Source of the DNA: Agarivorans litoreus
GTDB taxonomy: Bacteria > Pseudomonadota > Gammaproteobacteria > Enterobacterales > Celerinatantimonadaceae
Assembly (NCBI RefSeq): GCF_019649015.1
Contig: NZ_BLPI01000001.1
Location: 3,901,001-3,965,000 of the forward strand
Direction: 5' to 3'
DNA: 64,000 nt
A program made the translations under genes and the position numbers. How positions within the stretch are numbered: position 1 is the first letter of the stretch; every line of letters starts with the position of its first letter. The notes under the pieces were generated by a model, which saw nothing but the letters and a program-made list of their open reading frames with translations, was not told where the DNA came from and searched no databases. Positions 1 through 7,742 of the stretch are shown here, piece after piece.

Positions 1-138
1 AAAATTCTCAATCAGTTTGCTCAATCGCTAAACCCTAATGGTTATCTAATGCTTGGCGCGTCTGAATCGATCACCGGCTTAACCGACCGTTTTAATATGT
101 TACGCTGCCATCCCGGCATTGTTTATCAATTGAAATAG
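1..138 (+). CDS. cheR: Chemotaxis protein methyltransferase CheR, C-terminal end
   Basis: Only the last 45 codons are present; the gene runs off the left edge. The readable tail contains LMLGASESITGL followed by a short stretch ending in VYQLK, which matches the C-terminus of CheR, the SAM-dependent enzyme that methylates glutamates of chemoreceptors. Its place directly upstream of flgB is the usual cheV-cheR-flgB order of Vibrio and Shewanella-type flagellar loci, which supports the call. The catalytic SAM-binding core lies outside the window, so activity cannot be judged. Confidence 0.85.
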   Translation, partial: KILNQFAQSLNPNGYLMLGASESITGLTDRFNMLRCHPGIVYQLK

Positions 139-150
139 GTGTTTTATATC

Positions 151-183
151 GCGGCAGTAAAGGGCAATACTTGCCGCTTTATT
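151..183 (+). terminator. Possible terminator after cheR
   Basis: Arms GCGGCA and TGCCGC flank a loop of about 14 bases, followed by TTTATTT. The stem is short and the loop is long, so strength is uncertain. The position between cheR and the flgB promoter is sensible. Confidence 0.45.
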
Positions 184-272
184 TGCCGCTGGCATTCATG
201 TTGGCGCCTTTCTTTTCCTACCAATACAACTAAGTCCTTTAGTTAACTGAACAAAAAGCGTCAAAAAAACTC

Positions 273-288
273 TGGCACAGCTCTTGCT
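273..288 (+). promoter_or_regulatory. Sigma-54 promoter of the flgBCDE operon
   Basis: TGGCAC at 273-278 and TTGCT at 284-288 place the invariant GG and GC exactly 12 bases apart, the -24/-12 arrangement of RpoN promoters. It lies about 34 bases upstream of the flgB start. FlrC is the likely activator, as known for hook-basal-body operons in Vibrio; that link is inference. Confidence 0.88.
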
Positions 289-321
289 AAATATTCCTTG
301 TGGAAGTGTAACGAGGTGTAT

Positions 322-720
322 ATGGCAATAACATTTGATAAAGCATTAGGCGTTCATCAACATACTGTAGGTGTAAGAGCCCGCCGTTCTGAGGTGATTG
401 CTAGTAACATTGCTAATGCTGATACACCTAACTATAAAGCACGAGATATAGATTTTAACAAAGCCTTTGCTGCAGCCAAGAGTAAACAAGGTGGTGGAAT
501 GCATATCACCAATGAGCGCCACATAAGTGGCGGTAACAGCCAATTTGCGGAATTGGGCTTTCAAGTGCCGGATCAGCCTGACACTGGTGATGGTAATACC
601 GTTGATGTACAGAAAGAGAAAGCTGCATTTATGCAAAATGGCTTGGAGTACCAAGCAGGGATTGGCTTTCTTTCTAGTAAATTTAGTGGCTTACGTAATG
701 CAATTAAGGGAGGTCAATAA
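322..720 (+). CDS. flgB: Flagellar basal-body rod protein FlgB
   Basis: This 132-residue proximal rod protein is exported by the flagellar type III system and forms part of the periplasmic drive shaft between MS ring and hook. The N-terminus carries the rod/hook-family pattern ending in ASNIANADTPNYKARD, and the length is normal for the family. The start at 322 is preferred over an upstream in-frame TTG at 298 because GAGGTG lies just before it and MAITFDKALG matches FlgB N-termini. The stop overlaps the flgC start by one base, suggesting translational coupling. Confidence 0.97.
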   Translation: MAITFDKALGVHQHTVGVRARRSEVIASNIANADTPNYKARDIDFNKAFAAAKSKQGGGMHITNERHISGGNSQFAELGFQVPDQPDTGDGNTVDVQKEKAAFMQNGLEYQAGIGFLSSKFSGLRNAIKGGQ

Positions 721-1139
721 TGAGCTTTTTTAATGTTTTTGATATTACAGCGTCGGCGATGAAGGCGCAGTCGGTACGATTGAATACTACCGCCAGTAAC
801 CTTGCAAACGCCGACAGTATTAGTTCAAGTATCGACCAAACGTATCGAGCAAGAAAGCCAGTGTTTGAAGCTGAGTTGAATAAAGCGTCTCAAGCCCAGG
901 TTGAATCAGCAAAAGTTAAAGTAGCGGGTATTGTTGAGTCAGATGCTCCGTTACGTAAAGAGTATTACCCGGAACACCCGATGGCCAATGAAGAGGGATA
1001 TATTTTCAAGCCAAACGTTAATGTTATTGAGGAAATGGCAGACATGATGAGTGCTTCGCGTTCTTATCAAGCTAATGTTCAAGTAACAGAAGCTGCTAAG
1101 CAAATGCTTAATAGCACGCTTAATCTGGGTAAAAGTTAA
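720..1139 (+). CDS. flgC: Flagellar basal-body rod protein FlgC
   Basis: This second proximal rod subunit has 139 residues, the usual size. The N-terminal motif LNTTASNLANADS and the C-terminal SYQANVQVTEAAKQML helix are the paired coiled-coil ends shared by flagellar axial proteins. The start codon overlaps the flgB stop (TAATG), and a GGGAGG ribosome binding site lies inside the flgB end. It is co-transcribed with flgB, flgD and flgE. Confidence 0.97.
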   Translation: MSFFNVFDITASAMKAQSVRLNTTASNLANADSISSSIDQTYRARKPVFEAELNKASQAQVESAKVKVAGIVESDAPLRKEYYPEHPMANEEGYIFKPNVNVIEEMADMMSASRSYQANVQVTEAAKQMLNSTLNLGKS

Positions 1140-1149
1140 GGAGTAGCCA

Positions 1150-1821
1150 GTGTCTACTATTGATCCGTTACAAAGTAATTATTGGCAGCCAGAATCGGTT
1201 GTTCCAGAAAGTAATAACAACCAGTCGCTAGGGCAAGAGGATTTCTTCTCACTGCTTACTACGCAGCTGCAGTATCAAGACCCTAGTAAGCCGGTTGATA
1301 ATGCTGAGATGATTGCCCAAATGGCAAGCTTTCAAACTTCTGAGGGTATTGCGGAGCTTGGCACCAAGTTTGACACAATGAACTCGATTATGAATTCATC
1401 GGCTGCTTTGCAAGCGTCAACATTAGTCGGTCAAAAAGTATTAGTGCCGCTAGATTACGGGCATAACGGTGGCACTGGTTTTGACGGTGTAGCAGTAACT
1501 GGCGCAGCCACCACCAATGTAAAAGTTTCGGTCGAAAATGCGGCGGGCGAAGTTGTTAAAGTGATCGACTTAGGTGAGGGAAGCGGCAACATGCCATTCT
1601 CTTGGGATGGTACCGATTCTAACGGGAATCCGATGCCAGAAGGTAAGTACAACATTAAAGTTAATGGTGTTCAGGGCGGTAAAGAGATCAGTTTACCCAC
1701 CGCAACATACGCAAGCGTAGGTAGCGTGAGCTTAGCGGGTGGTACATCTGGCGTAGTCGTCAATTTAGAAGGCTTGGGTGGCATTGCAATGAGCGATGTT
1801 CTTGAAGTAGCCAAGGCCTAA
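1150..1821 (+). CDS. flgD: Flagellar hook-capping protein FlgD
   Basis: FlgD is the scaffold that caps the growing hook and is discarded when the hook is complete. The 223-residue protein starts with GTG, supported by AAGGAG seven bases upstream. The N-terminal region contains QEDFFSLLTTQLQYQDPSKP, the conserved export and capping segment. Further on, FSWDGTDSNGNPMPEGKYN is typical of the FlgD Ig-like (FLgD_tudor/Ig) region. It sits in canonical order between flgC and flgE. Confidence 0.96.
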   Translation: MSTIDPLQSNYWQPESVVPESNNNQSLGQEDFFSLLTTQLQYQDPSKPVDNAEMIAQMASFQTSEGIAELGTKFDTMNSIMNSSAALQASTLVGQKVLVPLDYGHNGGTGFDGVAVTGAATTNVKVSVENAAGEVVKVIDLGEGSGNMPFSWDGTDSNGNPMPEGKYNIKVNGVQGGKEISLPTATYASVGSVSLAGGTSGVVVNLEGLGGIAMSDVLEVAKA

Positions 1822-1853
1822 CAAAGAATAGTAAAACGATAGGAGATTGAGAG

Positions 1854-3191
1854 ATGTCATTTAATATCGCTCTAAGCGGCATCAATGCCTCGCAAAAGGA
1901 TCTTGACGTAACGGCGAACAATATTGCTAACGTCAACACCATTGGTTTTAAAGAGTCACGTGCTGAGTTTGCCGATGTGTATGCAACATCGATTTTCTCA
2001 AATGCTCGTACCGCAGTAGGTAATGGTGTTAAAACTGTAGATGTAGCTCAGCAATTCCACCAAGGTAGCCTTAACTTTACCCAGAATGCTTTAGATATGG
2101 CGATCAGTGGCGAAGGCTTTTTTGTTACCGCCTCTGATTTGACCACCCAAACGCGAGAGTTTACTCGTGCCGGTGCGTTTAAGCTAAATGCTGATAACTT
2201 TATTGTTAACTCACAAGGCCAATATCTACAAGGTTATACCGTAAACAACAGCGGCACGCCTTCAGCGGTGAGTATGGCTGCAACCAGCGCGATTCAAATT
2301 AGTGCTGAAGTAGGTAACCCTACAATGACTAGCCAAGTTGATATGAGTTTTAACTTGCCTTCTAGCGGCACTACTCACGATATTGGCGATTTTGATCCCT
2401 CTGACAGTAATACCTATACCTCAGCGACCTCGGTGACAGTTTACGATTCGCAAGGTGGCTCGCATGTCGCTGAAACCTTCTTCATTAAAGATGACACTAC
2501 AGCGAATACTTGGCACAAGTTGATATACATTGATGGCCAGCCAGTAGACGTTGCTGGCGGTACAGCCAATACCCCTAACGCGGGTAACCCTAACCCAAAT
2601 ATTCCAGCGTCTGCGACCTTAACTTTTGATAATACTGGTGCACTCGCGTCTACCGCGCCACTTATTATTGAAACAGTAGCGCTTGGTACGGCACCACCAA
2701 ATGGCCCTGGTGGTGTGTGGGATCCGGTAACGGGTTCGGTAGATCCAACCCAAACTATTACCTTTAACCTTAATGGTCCAACTCAATATAACTCTGCTTT
2801 CGAAGTTTCTAGCTTATCGCAAGATGGTTCTACCGTTGGTAAATTGACAGGTATTGATATTGGCCCTGATGGTTTGGTTGTTGCTTCTTACAGCAACGGT
2901 CAAACGACCAATATCGCTAAAGTGTCGGTAGCAAAATTTGCCAATAACCAAGGCTTAGCGCAAATTGGTGATACCTCATGGCAGCAAACTCAGCTAAGTG
3001 GGGAAGCGATTGCCGGTGAAGGTAACTCAGGGACTTTTGGCAAAATTAACTCGGCTTCTTTAGAGCAAGCTAACGTTAACTTAACCGAGCAGTTGGTTAA
3101 TTTGATTAGCGCACAGCGTAACTTCCAGGCTAACTCTCGTGCCTTAGAAGTTAACTCGACGCTACAGCAAACTATTATTCAGATTCGTTAA
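1854..3191 (+). CDS. flgE: Flagellar hook protein FlgE
   Basis: FlgE is the subunit of the hook, the universal joint between rod and filament. The 445-residue sequence begins MSFNIALSGINASQKDLDVTAN and ends with a NFQANSRALEVNS helix followed by TLQQTIIQIR, the standard axial-protein ends. The middle contains a proline- and asparagine-rich insertion around residues 240-300 (NPNPNIPAS), where hook proteins vary in surface domains. A ribosome binding site AGGAG precedes the ATG. A terminator follows, so flgE closes the first transcription unit. Confidence 0.97.
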   Translation: MSFNIALSGINASQKDLDVTANNIANVNTIGFKESRAEFADVYATSIFSNARTAVGNGVKTVDVAQQFHQGSLNFTQNALDMAISGEGFFVTASDLTTQTREFTRAGAFKLNADNFIVNSQGQYLQGYTVNNSGTPSAVSMAATSAIQISAEVGNPTMTSQVDMSFNLPSSGTTHDIGDFDPSDSNTYTSATSVTVYDSQGGSHVAETFFIKDDTTANTWHKLIYIDGQPVDVAGGTANTPNAGNPNPNIPASATLTFDNTGALASTAPLIIETVALGTAPPNGPGGVWDPVTGSVDPTQTITFNLNGPTQYNSAFEVSSLSQDGSTVGKLTGIDIGPDGLVVASYSNGQTTNIAKVSVAKFANNQGLAQIGDTSWQQTQLSGEAIAGEGNSGTFGKINSASLEQANVNLTEQLVNLISAQRNFQANSRALEVNSTLQQTIIQIR

Positions 3192-3213
3192 CGACGATAT
3201 AGAGTTTGACCCA

Positions 3214-3241
3214 AAAGGCAGCTTTGGCTGCCTTTTTATTT
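3214..3241 (+). terminator. Rho-independent terminator after flgE
   Basis: AAAGGCAGC and GCTGCCTTT form a strong stem around a TTG loop and run into TTTTTATTTT. It splits the flg genes into two transcription units between flgE and flgF. Confidence 0.9.
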
Positions 3242-3289
3242 TGTTGATTTAGTTAGCTTTTTTAATCTTTGTTTTCTTTGTTTGTCTTC

Positions 3290-3305
3290 TGGCATTTTAA
3301 TTGCT
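3290..3305 (+). promoter_or_regulatory. Sigma-54 promoter of flgFGHIJKL
   Basis: TGGCAT at 3290 and TTGCT at 3301 give GG and GC twelve bases apart. The sixth base differs from the best consensus (TGGCAC), but spacing and place fit, about 40 bases upstream of flgF and just after the flgE terminator. Confidence 0.78.
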
Positions 3306-3345
3306 TTGTTTCCTTTGAGTCAGCTAATTGACGTAGGAAATTGAC

Positions 3346-4092
3346 ATGGACCAACTACTTTATATATCGATGACCGGTGCAAAACAAAACATGCACTCGC
3401 TCGCGGTACGTGGTAACAACCTTGCAAATGCAAATACCACAGGCTTTAAAGCCGATTTAGAGAATGCACGCTCAATGCAGGCCTTTGGCCCTGGCATGCC
3501 ATCTCGGGTATTTGCTATGACTGAGCGCCCAACTCAAAACTTTACTGATGGACTGTTAAAAACCACAGGGAGAGATTTAGATGTGGCAATTAAGGGTGAA
3601 GGTTGGATTTCGGTTCAAGACAAGGATGGTAATGAGGCGCTGTCTCGAAATGGTAACTTTACTATTTCAGCTGCAGGGGTCTTACAAACCATGCAAGGCC
3701 AGCCTGTATTAGGTAATCAAGATGCGCCAATTATTATCCCCCTACCTGTTGAAAAGCTAGAAATTAACGAAGATGGCACCATCGAGATCCGTCCAGAAGG
3801 CGCGCCAGCCGACGCATTAGAAGAAGTTAACCGCATTAAGCTAAGTAAACCTTTCGCTGGCGAGTTAACAAAGGGTGAAGACGGCTTATTTAGAAGCACT
3901 AATGGTCAACCTTATCAGCCCGATGCCACCGTTGAACTGGTAAAAGGTGCACTAGAAGGAAGTAATGTAAACCCGGTGCAAGAGATGACACACATGATCA
4001 GCATGCAGCGTCAATTTGAAATGCAAATCAAGATGATGAAAACCGCTGAAGAAAACGAAAAAGCCACCAACAGCTTGTTGCGATTAAGCTAG
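3346..4092 (+). CDS. flgF: Flagellar basal-body rod protein FlgF
   Basis: FlgF is a proximal rod protein. The 248-residue protein has the axial N-terminal pattern (VRGNNLANANTTGFKADLE) and a C-terminal MISMQRQFEMQIKMMKTAEENEKA helix typical of FlgF, including the MQ-rich stretch before the end. The central LDVAIKGEGWISVQ matches the FlgF/FlgG core. It is the first gene after the internal terminator and second sigma-54 promoter, and is followed by flgG after 16 bases. Confidence 0.96.
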   Translation: MDQLLYISMTGAKQNMHSLAVRGNNLANANTTGFKADLENARSMQAFGPGMPSRVFAMTERPTQNFTDGLLKTTGRDLDVAIKGEGWISVQDKDGNEALSRNGNFTISAAGVLQTMQGQPVLGNQDAPIIIPLPVEKLEINEDGTIEIRPEGAPADALEEVNRIKLSKPFAGELTKGEDGLFRSTNGQPYQPDATVELVKGALEGSNVNPVQEMTHMISMQRQFEMQIKMMKTAEENEKATNSLLRLS

Positions 4093-4108
4093 GAATAAGG
4101 AGCGTATT

Positions 4109-4897
4109 ATGCATCCCGCTTTATGGATCAGTAAAACAGGCTTAGATGCCCAACAGACTAACGTATCGGTTATTTCTAATAACTTAGCGAACGCAAGCAC
4201 GGTGGGCTATAAAAAGAGCCGCGCAGTATTTGAAGATTTGTTGTATCAAACAATTAATCAACCAGGCGGTCGTTCTTCACAGAACACTAAAATGCCATCA
4301 GGTTTAATGATTGGTGCAGGTGCCAAGGTGATAGCAACGCAAAAGAATCATGACCAAGGTAATGTTCAAACTACTGATAACGCCTTTGATTTGATGATTG
4401 ATGGTCGAGGTTTTTTTGAAGTATTAATGCCAGACGGTACAACTGCTTATACGCGTAATGGTCAGTTTGGTTTAAATGACGAAGGCACCATTGTAACCCC
4501 TGGTGCCGGTTACCCTTTACAGCCAGAAATTCAGGTCCCTGAAGACGCACAAAGCTTTACCGTAGGCGAAGACGGCGAGGTGAGTGTTCGCTTACCAGGG
4601 CAAACCGACAGTCAAGTTATTGGCCAAATCACTATTACGGATTTTGTTAACTCGTCTGGTTTAGAGCCTCGCGGACAAAACTTGTACCTAGAAACCGGTG
4701 CCAGTGGGGCTCCACAAAATGGGATTGCATCGGAGAATGGTTTAGGTGCGATTCGCCAAGGCTCTTTAGAAACGTCGAACGTAAACGTAACTGAAGAATT
4801 GGTTAATTTAATTGAAGCGCAACGGGTTTACGAGATGAATTCAAAAGTGATTTCAACCGTAGATCAAATGTTGACCTTCGCAACACAACAGCTGTAA
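4109..4897 (+). CDS. flgG: Flagellar distal rod protein FlgG
   Basis: FlgG is the distal rod subunit that passes through the P and L rings. Its 262 residues match the very constant length of the family. It starts MHPALWISKTGLDAQQTNVSV, contains NLANASTVGYKKSRAVFEDLL, and ends in VEELVNLIEAQRVYEMNSK-type sequence (here EELVNLIEAQRVYEMNSKV). A strong AAGGAG ribosome binding site precedes the ATG. It is in canonical order between flgF and flgH. Confidence 0.97.
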   Translation: MHPALWISKTGLDAQQTNVSVISNNLANASTVGYKKSRAVFEDLLYQTINQPGGRSSQNTKMPSGLMIGAGAKVIATQKNHDQGNVQTTDNAFDLMIDGRGFFEVLMPDGTTAYTRNGQFGLNDEGTIVTPGAGYPLQPEIQVPEDAQSFTVGEDGEVSVRLPGQTDSQVIGQITITDFVNSSGLEPRGQNLYLETGASGAPQNGIASENGLGAIRQGSLETSNVNVTEELVNLIEAQRVYEMNSKVISTVDQMLTFATQQL

Positions 4898-4923
4898 ACA
4901 AAGTTTAGAGAGAGGGATTGCTC

Positions 4924-5598
4924 ATGAATAAACTAATGGTAGTAGCAACCTGTTTAGCAATGGCTGGCTGTGCCAGTGTTAATACTGCAGTAGTGCCAGA
5001 TGACCCAGAGTTTGCGCCGGTGTATCCAGAAGATGTACCCGTTGAGGCAAGAATCACCGGATCTTTGTTTACAGAAGATCGCGCTAATAATCTGTATTCA
5101 GATAAAAAAGCGCACCGTGTTGGCGACATTATTGTGGTCACACTGGCAGAGCGCACTCAAGCCAGCAAGTCGGCGAGTAACGAATTAGCGAAAGATAAGA
5201 ATTTCAATCTTAACCAAATAACGGTACCTGGTGGTGTTGCAACTATAAATGGAAACCCTATTGAGCTGGGCTTAAGCCAAAGTAGTGATTTTACCGGTGA
5301 AGCTGACGCCGCTCAAAGTAACAGCTTAAATGGCAATATCTCAGTCAATGTTGTTCAAGTATTAGCGAACGGCAATTTAATTATTAGTGGTGAAAAATGG
5401 CTAATGCTAAACAATGGTAATGAGTATATTCGCTTAACGGGCATTATTCGCCCTGAAGATGTAGCACCAGATAACTCTATTACATCGTTACGCATCGCCA
5501 ACGCGCGCATTCAATATGGTGGCACCGGAGATTTTGCCAATACCACCAATCAGGGATGGCTATCTAAATTCTTTAATGGTCCAATTTGGCCATTTTAA
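4924..5598 (+). CDS. flgH: Flagellar L-ring lipoprotein FlgH
   Basis: FlgH forms the L ring in the outer membrane around the rod. The 224-residue precursor has a short lipoprotein signal peptide ending AMAGC, so Cys16 should be lipidated. The mature part contains HRVGDIIVVTLAERTQASKSA and NLIISGEKWLMLNNGNEYIRLTG-like sequence diagnostic of FlgH. The ATG at 4924 is preferred over an in-frame TTG six bases upstream because GAGAGAGGG sits at proper spacing and the signal peptide then begins MNK. Confidence 0.96.
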   Translation: MNKLMVVATCLAMAGCASVNTAVVPDDPEFAPVYPEDVPVEARITGSLFTEDRANNLYSDKKAHRVGDIIVVTLAERTQASKSASNELAKDKNFNLNQITVPGGVATINGNPIELGLSQSSDFTGEADAAQSNSLNGNISVNVVQVLANGNLIISGEKWLMLNNGNEYIRLTGIIRPEDVAPDNSITSLRIANARIQYGGTGDFANTTNQGWLSKFFNGPIWPF

Positions 5599-5622
5599 GC
5601 CCTGAGCTTTAGGAGTAATCTT

Positions 5623-6723
5623 ATGTTTAAACGTAGCATTGTAATATTGAGCTTGGGTTTATGCTTGGTTGCAAATTCGGTAAATGCCGCACGTGTGAAA
5701 GACGTAGCAAATGTTGCTGGCGTGCGCTCAAACCAATTAACCGGCTATGGTTTAGTGGTAGGTTTGCCTGGCACTGGTGAAAAAAATAGTGATTTTGCCA
5801 AGCAGTCTTTTGCAACAATGTTACGCAACTTTGGGATTACTGTTCCTCCTGGTACCAATCTAAAAATTAAGAATGTAGCACCTGTTGCTGTACATGCAGA
5901 GTTACCCGCATTTGTTAAACCAGGCCAAACCATTGATATAACTGTGTCGGCCATTGGTGAGGCGAAAAGTTTACGTGGTGGCAGTTTAATTCAAACCTTC
6001 TTGAAAGGTGCTGACGGCGAAGTATATGCCTTGGCACAAGGGAGTTTAATTGTTGGTGGTTTTGGCGCTGAAGGCGCCGATGGTTCTAAAGTTATTTCAA
6101 ATACGCCAACGGTTGGTCGAATTCCAAACGGAGCAATTGTAGAGCGCTCTGTGCCATCTCCGTTCATGAGTGGCGATACTATTACCTTTAACCTTAAGCG
6201 TTCGGACTTCACAACAGCAAAGCGTCTAGCAGATACCATTAATAGTTTGGTGGGCCCTAATACCGCAACGCCAATGGATGCCGCCTCTGTGCAAGTTTTT
6301 GCGCCACGCGACCCAGGCCAACGTGTTGCCTATTTATCTACTTTAGAAAACTTAACCTTTGAACCAGCATCAGAGTCAGCCAAAATTATTGTTAATTCGC
6401 GTACCGGAACCATTGTTATTGGTAAAGACGTTCGTTTATTGCCTGCGGCGATTACTCATGGTGGTTTAACTGTGAAGATTTCTGAAACACCGTTAATTTC
6501 TCAGCCAAATCCTTTTTCAGATGGTGAAACGGTTGAAACGACCGTGAGCACGATCGAAGCCACCCAAGAAGACTCCAGAATGTTTAACTTTGACCCCGGC
6601 GCGTCGTTAGATGATTTAGTGCGCGCGGTTAACCGCGTTGGTGTCGCCCCTGGTGATTTAGTATCAATATTAGAAGCGCTAAAACAAGCAGGTGCTATTC
6701 AAGGCGAATTATTGGTGATTTAA
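5623..6723 (+). CDS. flgI: Flagellar P-ring protein FlgI
   Basis: FlgI builds the P ring in the peptidoglycan layer, a bushing for the rod. The 366-residue precursor starts with a Sec signal peptide cleaved after about residue 22 (VNA before ARVKDVANV). Conserved blocks follow: [20 protein letters not shown] and the C-terminal [19 protein letters not shown], which is nearly invariant in the family. AGGAG precedes the ATG. Length and order are normal. Confidence 0.97.
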   Translation: MFKRSIVILSLGLCLVANSVNAARVKDVANVAGVRSNQLTGYGLVVGLPGTGEKNSDFAKQSFATMLRNFGITVPPGTNLKIKNVAPVAVHAELPAFVKPGQTIDITVSAIGEAKSLRGGSLIQTFLKGADGEVYALAQGSLIVGGFGAEGADGSKVISNTPTVGRIPNGAIVERSVPSPFMSGDTITFNLKRSDFTTAKRLADTINSLVGPNTATPMDAASVQVFAPRDPGQRVAYLSTLENLTFEPASESAKIIVNSRTGTIVIGKDVRLLPAAITHGGLTVKISETPLISQPNPFSDGETVETTVSTIEATQEDSRMFNFDPGASLDDLVRAVNRVGVAPGDLVSILEALKQAGAIQGELLVI

Positions 6724-6724
6724 C

Positions 6725-7735
6725 ATGGTAATGGACGCGGTTAAGCAATCAGCAAACTATCACGATTTAGCCAGTTTAGATGAGCTAAGAAGTGCTGCTC
6801 AAAAAGATCCAAACAAGGCACTAAAACAAGTTGCTAGTCAGTTTGAAGCGTTGTTTATGCAGATGTTAATGAAACAAATGCGTAAAAGTAATGAGTTGTT
6901 TGAAAATGATTCGCCATTAAATAATCGTCATACCCAAACCTACCGGGATATGCACGACAACCAAATGGCTTTGGAGTTATCGTCGTCTGGAGCCTTAGGC
7001 CTGGCTGACTTAATTGTGGCTCAGCTTGACCCCGCCGCTGCCAATATTACGCCTGCATCGGTGTTACGCGGTGGTCAAAACATTGATCTTCAACAACGTG
7101 CTTTAAATGCATTAGATACAACTGGCAAGAAAATTGCTCCATCGACCAGTGTAACGGCCGCAAGTAGCAAAACTTTAGAAAAAGATAACGCTAAAGCGGT
7201 TGTTAGCGAAAATACTCAGGAGGTGACGGCAATAAATCGGCAAAGCTTTGCCTCTCCTAGTGAATTTATTCAAGCCATTTTGCCTGTTGCCAAAAAGTGG
7301 GCGGCAGATAAAGGGATCGAGCCATTGGCGATTGTGGCACAAGCAGCACTTGAATCGGGTTGGGGTAAAAAGGTTATCGCCAATAGTGATGGCACTAGTA
7401 GCCACAATCTATTTGGGATAAAAGCGGATAGTCGCTGGCAGGGAGATAAGGCTGTAGTGAACACTTTGGAATACAGAAATGGTCAAGCCAATCAAGAGCG
7501 AGCTGCGTTTCGCGCCTATGGCTCATTTGAAGAAAGTGTTAAAGACTACTTATCGTTTGTTGAAGGCCCGCGTTACCAACAAGCTTTGGCCAACGGCATG
7601 GATGCGAAGCAATACGCTAAAGAATTACAAGCAGCTGGTTATGCCACTGACCCTCAATATGCCAATAAAATTGGCCAAATTTTGGACGGTAAGCATTTTG
7701 CGGAGTTTCGTCAGCTGGCGGTTGAAGGGGAGTAA
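6725..7735 (+). CDS. flgJ: Flagellar rod-assembly protein and muramidase FlgJ
   Basis: FlgJ is a two-domain protein of 336 residues. The N-terminal rod-scaffold domain (about 1-110) contains QFEALFMQMLMKQMRKSNE. The C-terminal beta-N-acetylglucosaminidase domain (about 175-330) contains AQAALESGWGKK with the catalytic Glu, and cuts peptidoglycan so the rod can pass. A linker rich in Ser, Thr and Lys joins them. It starts one base after the flgI stop; another ATG six bases on is possible. No strong ribosome binding site is visible, so coupling to flgI translation is likely. Confidence 0.95.
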   Translation: MVMDAVKQSANYHDLASLDELRSAAQKDPNKALKQVASQFEALFMQMLMKQMRKSNELFENDSPLNNRHTQTYRDMHDNQMALELSSSGALGLADLIVAQLDPAAANITPASVLRGGQNIDLQQRALNALDTTGKKIAPSTSVTAASSKTLEKDNAKAVVSENTQEVTAINRQSFASPSEFIQAILPVAKKWAADKGIEPLAIVAQAALESGWGKKVIANSDGTSSHNLFGIKADSRWQGDKAVVNTLEYRNGQANQERAAFRAYGSFEESVKDYLSFVEGPRYQQALANGMDAKQYAKELQAAGYATDPQYANKIGQILDGKHFAEFRQLAVEGE

Positions 7736-7742
7736 CTAACGA

